Shown one piece after another: positions 63,795 to 64,000 of a stretch of 64,000 nucleotides of DNA. The stretch lies in the NCBI RefSeq assembly GCF_000993785.3, contig NZ_CP009922.3:3534001-3598000 (forward strand), given 5' to 3'. Position 1 is the stretch's first letter; each line of letters begins with the position of its first letter. The stretch is from Streptomyces xiamenensis (GTDB taxonomy: Bacteria; Actinomycetota; Actinomycetes; Streptomycetales; Streptomycetaceae). The position numbers and the translations under genes were made by a program. Below the pieces are notes generated by a model, which was given only the letters and a program-made list of their open reading frames with translations, ran no database searches and was not told where the DNA came from.

Positions 63795-64000
63795 TCAGTC
63801 TGCCACCGTGATCGGGTACCGGCCAGACTCCGTGCCCGCCGCGGTGATGACCTGGATGTCGACCGGGCCCGGGTCGAGTTCGGCGGGGACCGGCAGCCGC
63901 AGCACGGTGTCGCTGGGGTTGGCGAAGCCGCCGCCGGGCACCGGGACGAGCGGCACCGGGACCAGCACGTCGCCGATCCGTACGGTCGTCCCTGCCACCA
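63795..64000 (-). CDS. C-terminal end of a protein with an IPT/TIG-like fold (5' end outside window)
   Basis: Only the last 67 residues are inside. The frame is open to the edge, and the GTG at 63998 is not needed as a start. The end reads GTTVRIGDVLVPVPLVPVPG, then FANPSDTVLRLPVPAELDPG and VDIQVITAAGTESGRYPITVAD in parts, an alternating beta pattern like the last strands of an IPT/TIG immunoglobulin-type domain. The full protein cannot be judged. Confidence 0.5.
   Translation of the reverse strand, partial: VAGTTVRIGDVLVPVPLVPVPGGGFANPSDTVLRLPVPAELDPGPVDIQVITAAGTESGRYPITVAD

Overview
The window is chromosomal DNA from a Streptomyces or a very close relative. It is very GC-rich, with frequent GTG starts. 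It carries genes found together only in streptomycetes: afsK, afsR and afsS (secondary-metabolism control), whiD and bldM (sporulation), the ECF sigma factor gene shbA, a groES-groEL1 operon behind two CIRCE operators, and fbiC for coenzyme F420. I saw no rRNA or tRNA genes, no transposase, no integrase and no CRISPR array.

Layout. 0-8.3 kb: a tail of a membrane protein with ATQxIPPI repeats, an SCO4402-like protein, purU, a sigma factor coupled to a frameshifted zf-HC2/maleylpyruvate-isomerase-like gene, an anti-sigma antagonist and an RsbW-like kinase, a flavin monooxygenase and a TetR regulator. 8.4-18.1 kb: the afs cluster, made of the kinase/beta-propeller gene afsK, a lipoprotein, two membrane proteins, an exported protein built from AfsS-type repeats (the most unusual gene here), afsS and afsR. 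18.2-22 kb: fbiC overlapping an ADP-ribosylglycohydrolase gene. 22-32.3 kb: a DUF397/XRE pair, a GPP34 protein, a penicillin-binding carboxypeptidase with a very long N-terminus, a small unknown ORF, an HNH-type lipoprotein, DJ-1/PfpI, YceI/MarR, a THUMP-like methyltransferase and a polysaccharide deacetylase. 32.3-41.5 kb: groES-groEL1, a SnoaL-like protein, an SDR, whiD/bldM, shbA, guaB and guaB3. 41.5-54.6 kb: an internally deleted Uma2 gene, a PhoX-like protein, a nucleotide-sugar dehydrogenase homologue without its catalytic Cys, glpD, a receptor Ser/Thr kinase, a degenerate kinase with a large insertion, and an aldehyde dehydrogenase. 54.6-64 kb: an LAxTG surface protein, chorismate mutase, guaA, an intact Uma2 gene, a PspC-type two-component system with a divergent PspC gene, a DoxX protein and the end of an unknown protein.

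How it fits together. The window combines regulation of development and secondary metabolism (AfsK to AfsR to AfsS; sigma-BldN to BldM; WhiD; ShbA) with purine metabolism (PurU, GuaB, GuaB3, GuaA). It also has several Ser/Thr kinases or kinase-like receptors. From memory of the S. coelicolor map, the left part corresponds to about SCO4400-SCO4443 and the right part to about SCO4761-SCO4790. This organism therefore joins two blocks that are roughly 320 genes apart in that species, with the junction probably between 24 and 32.5 kb.
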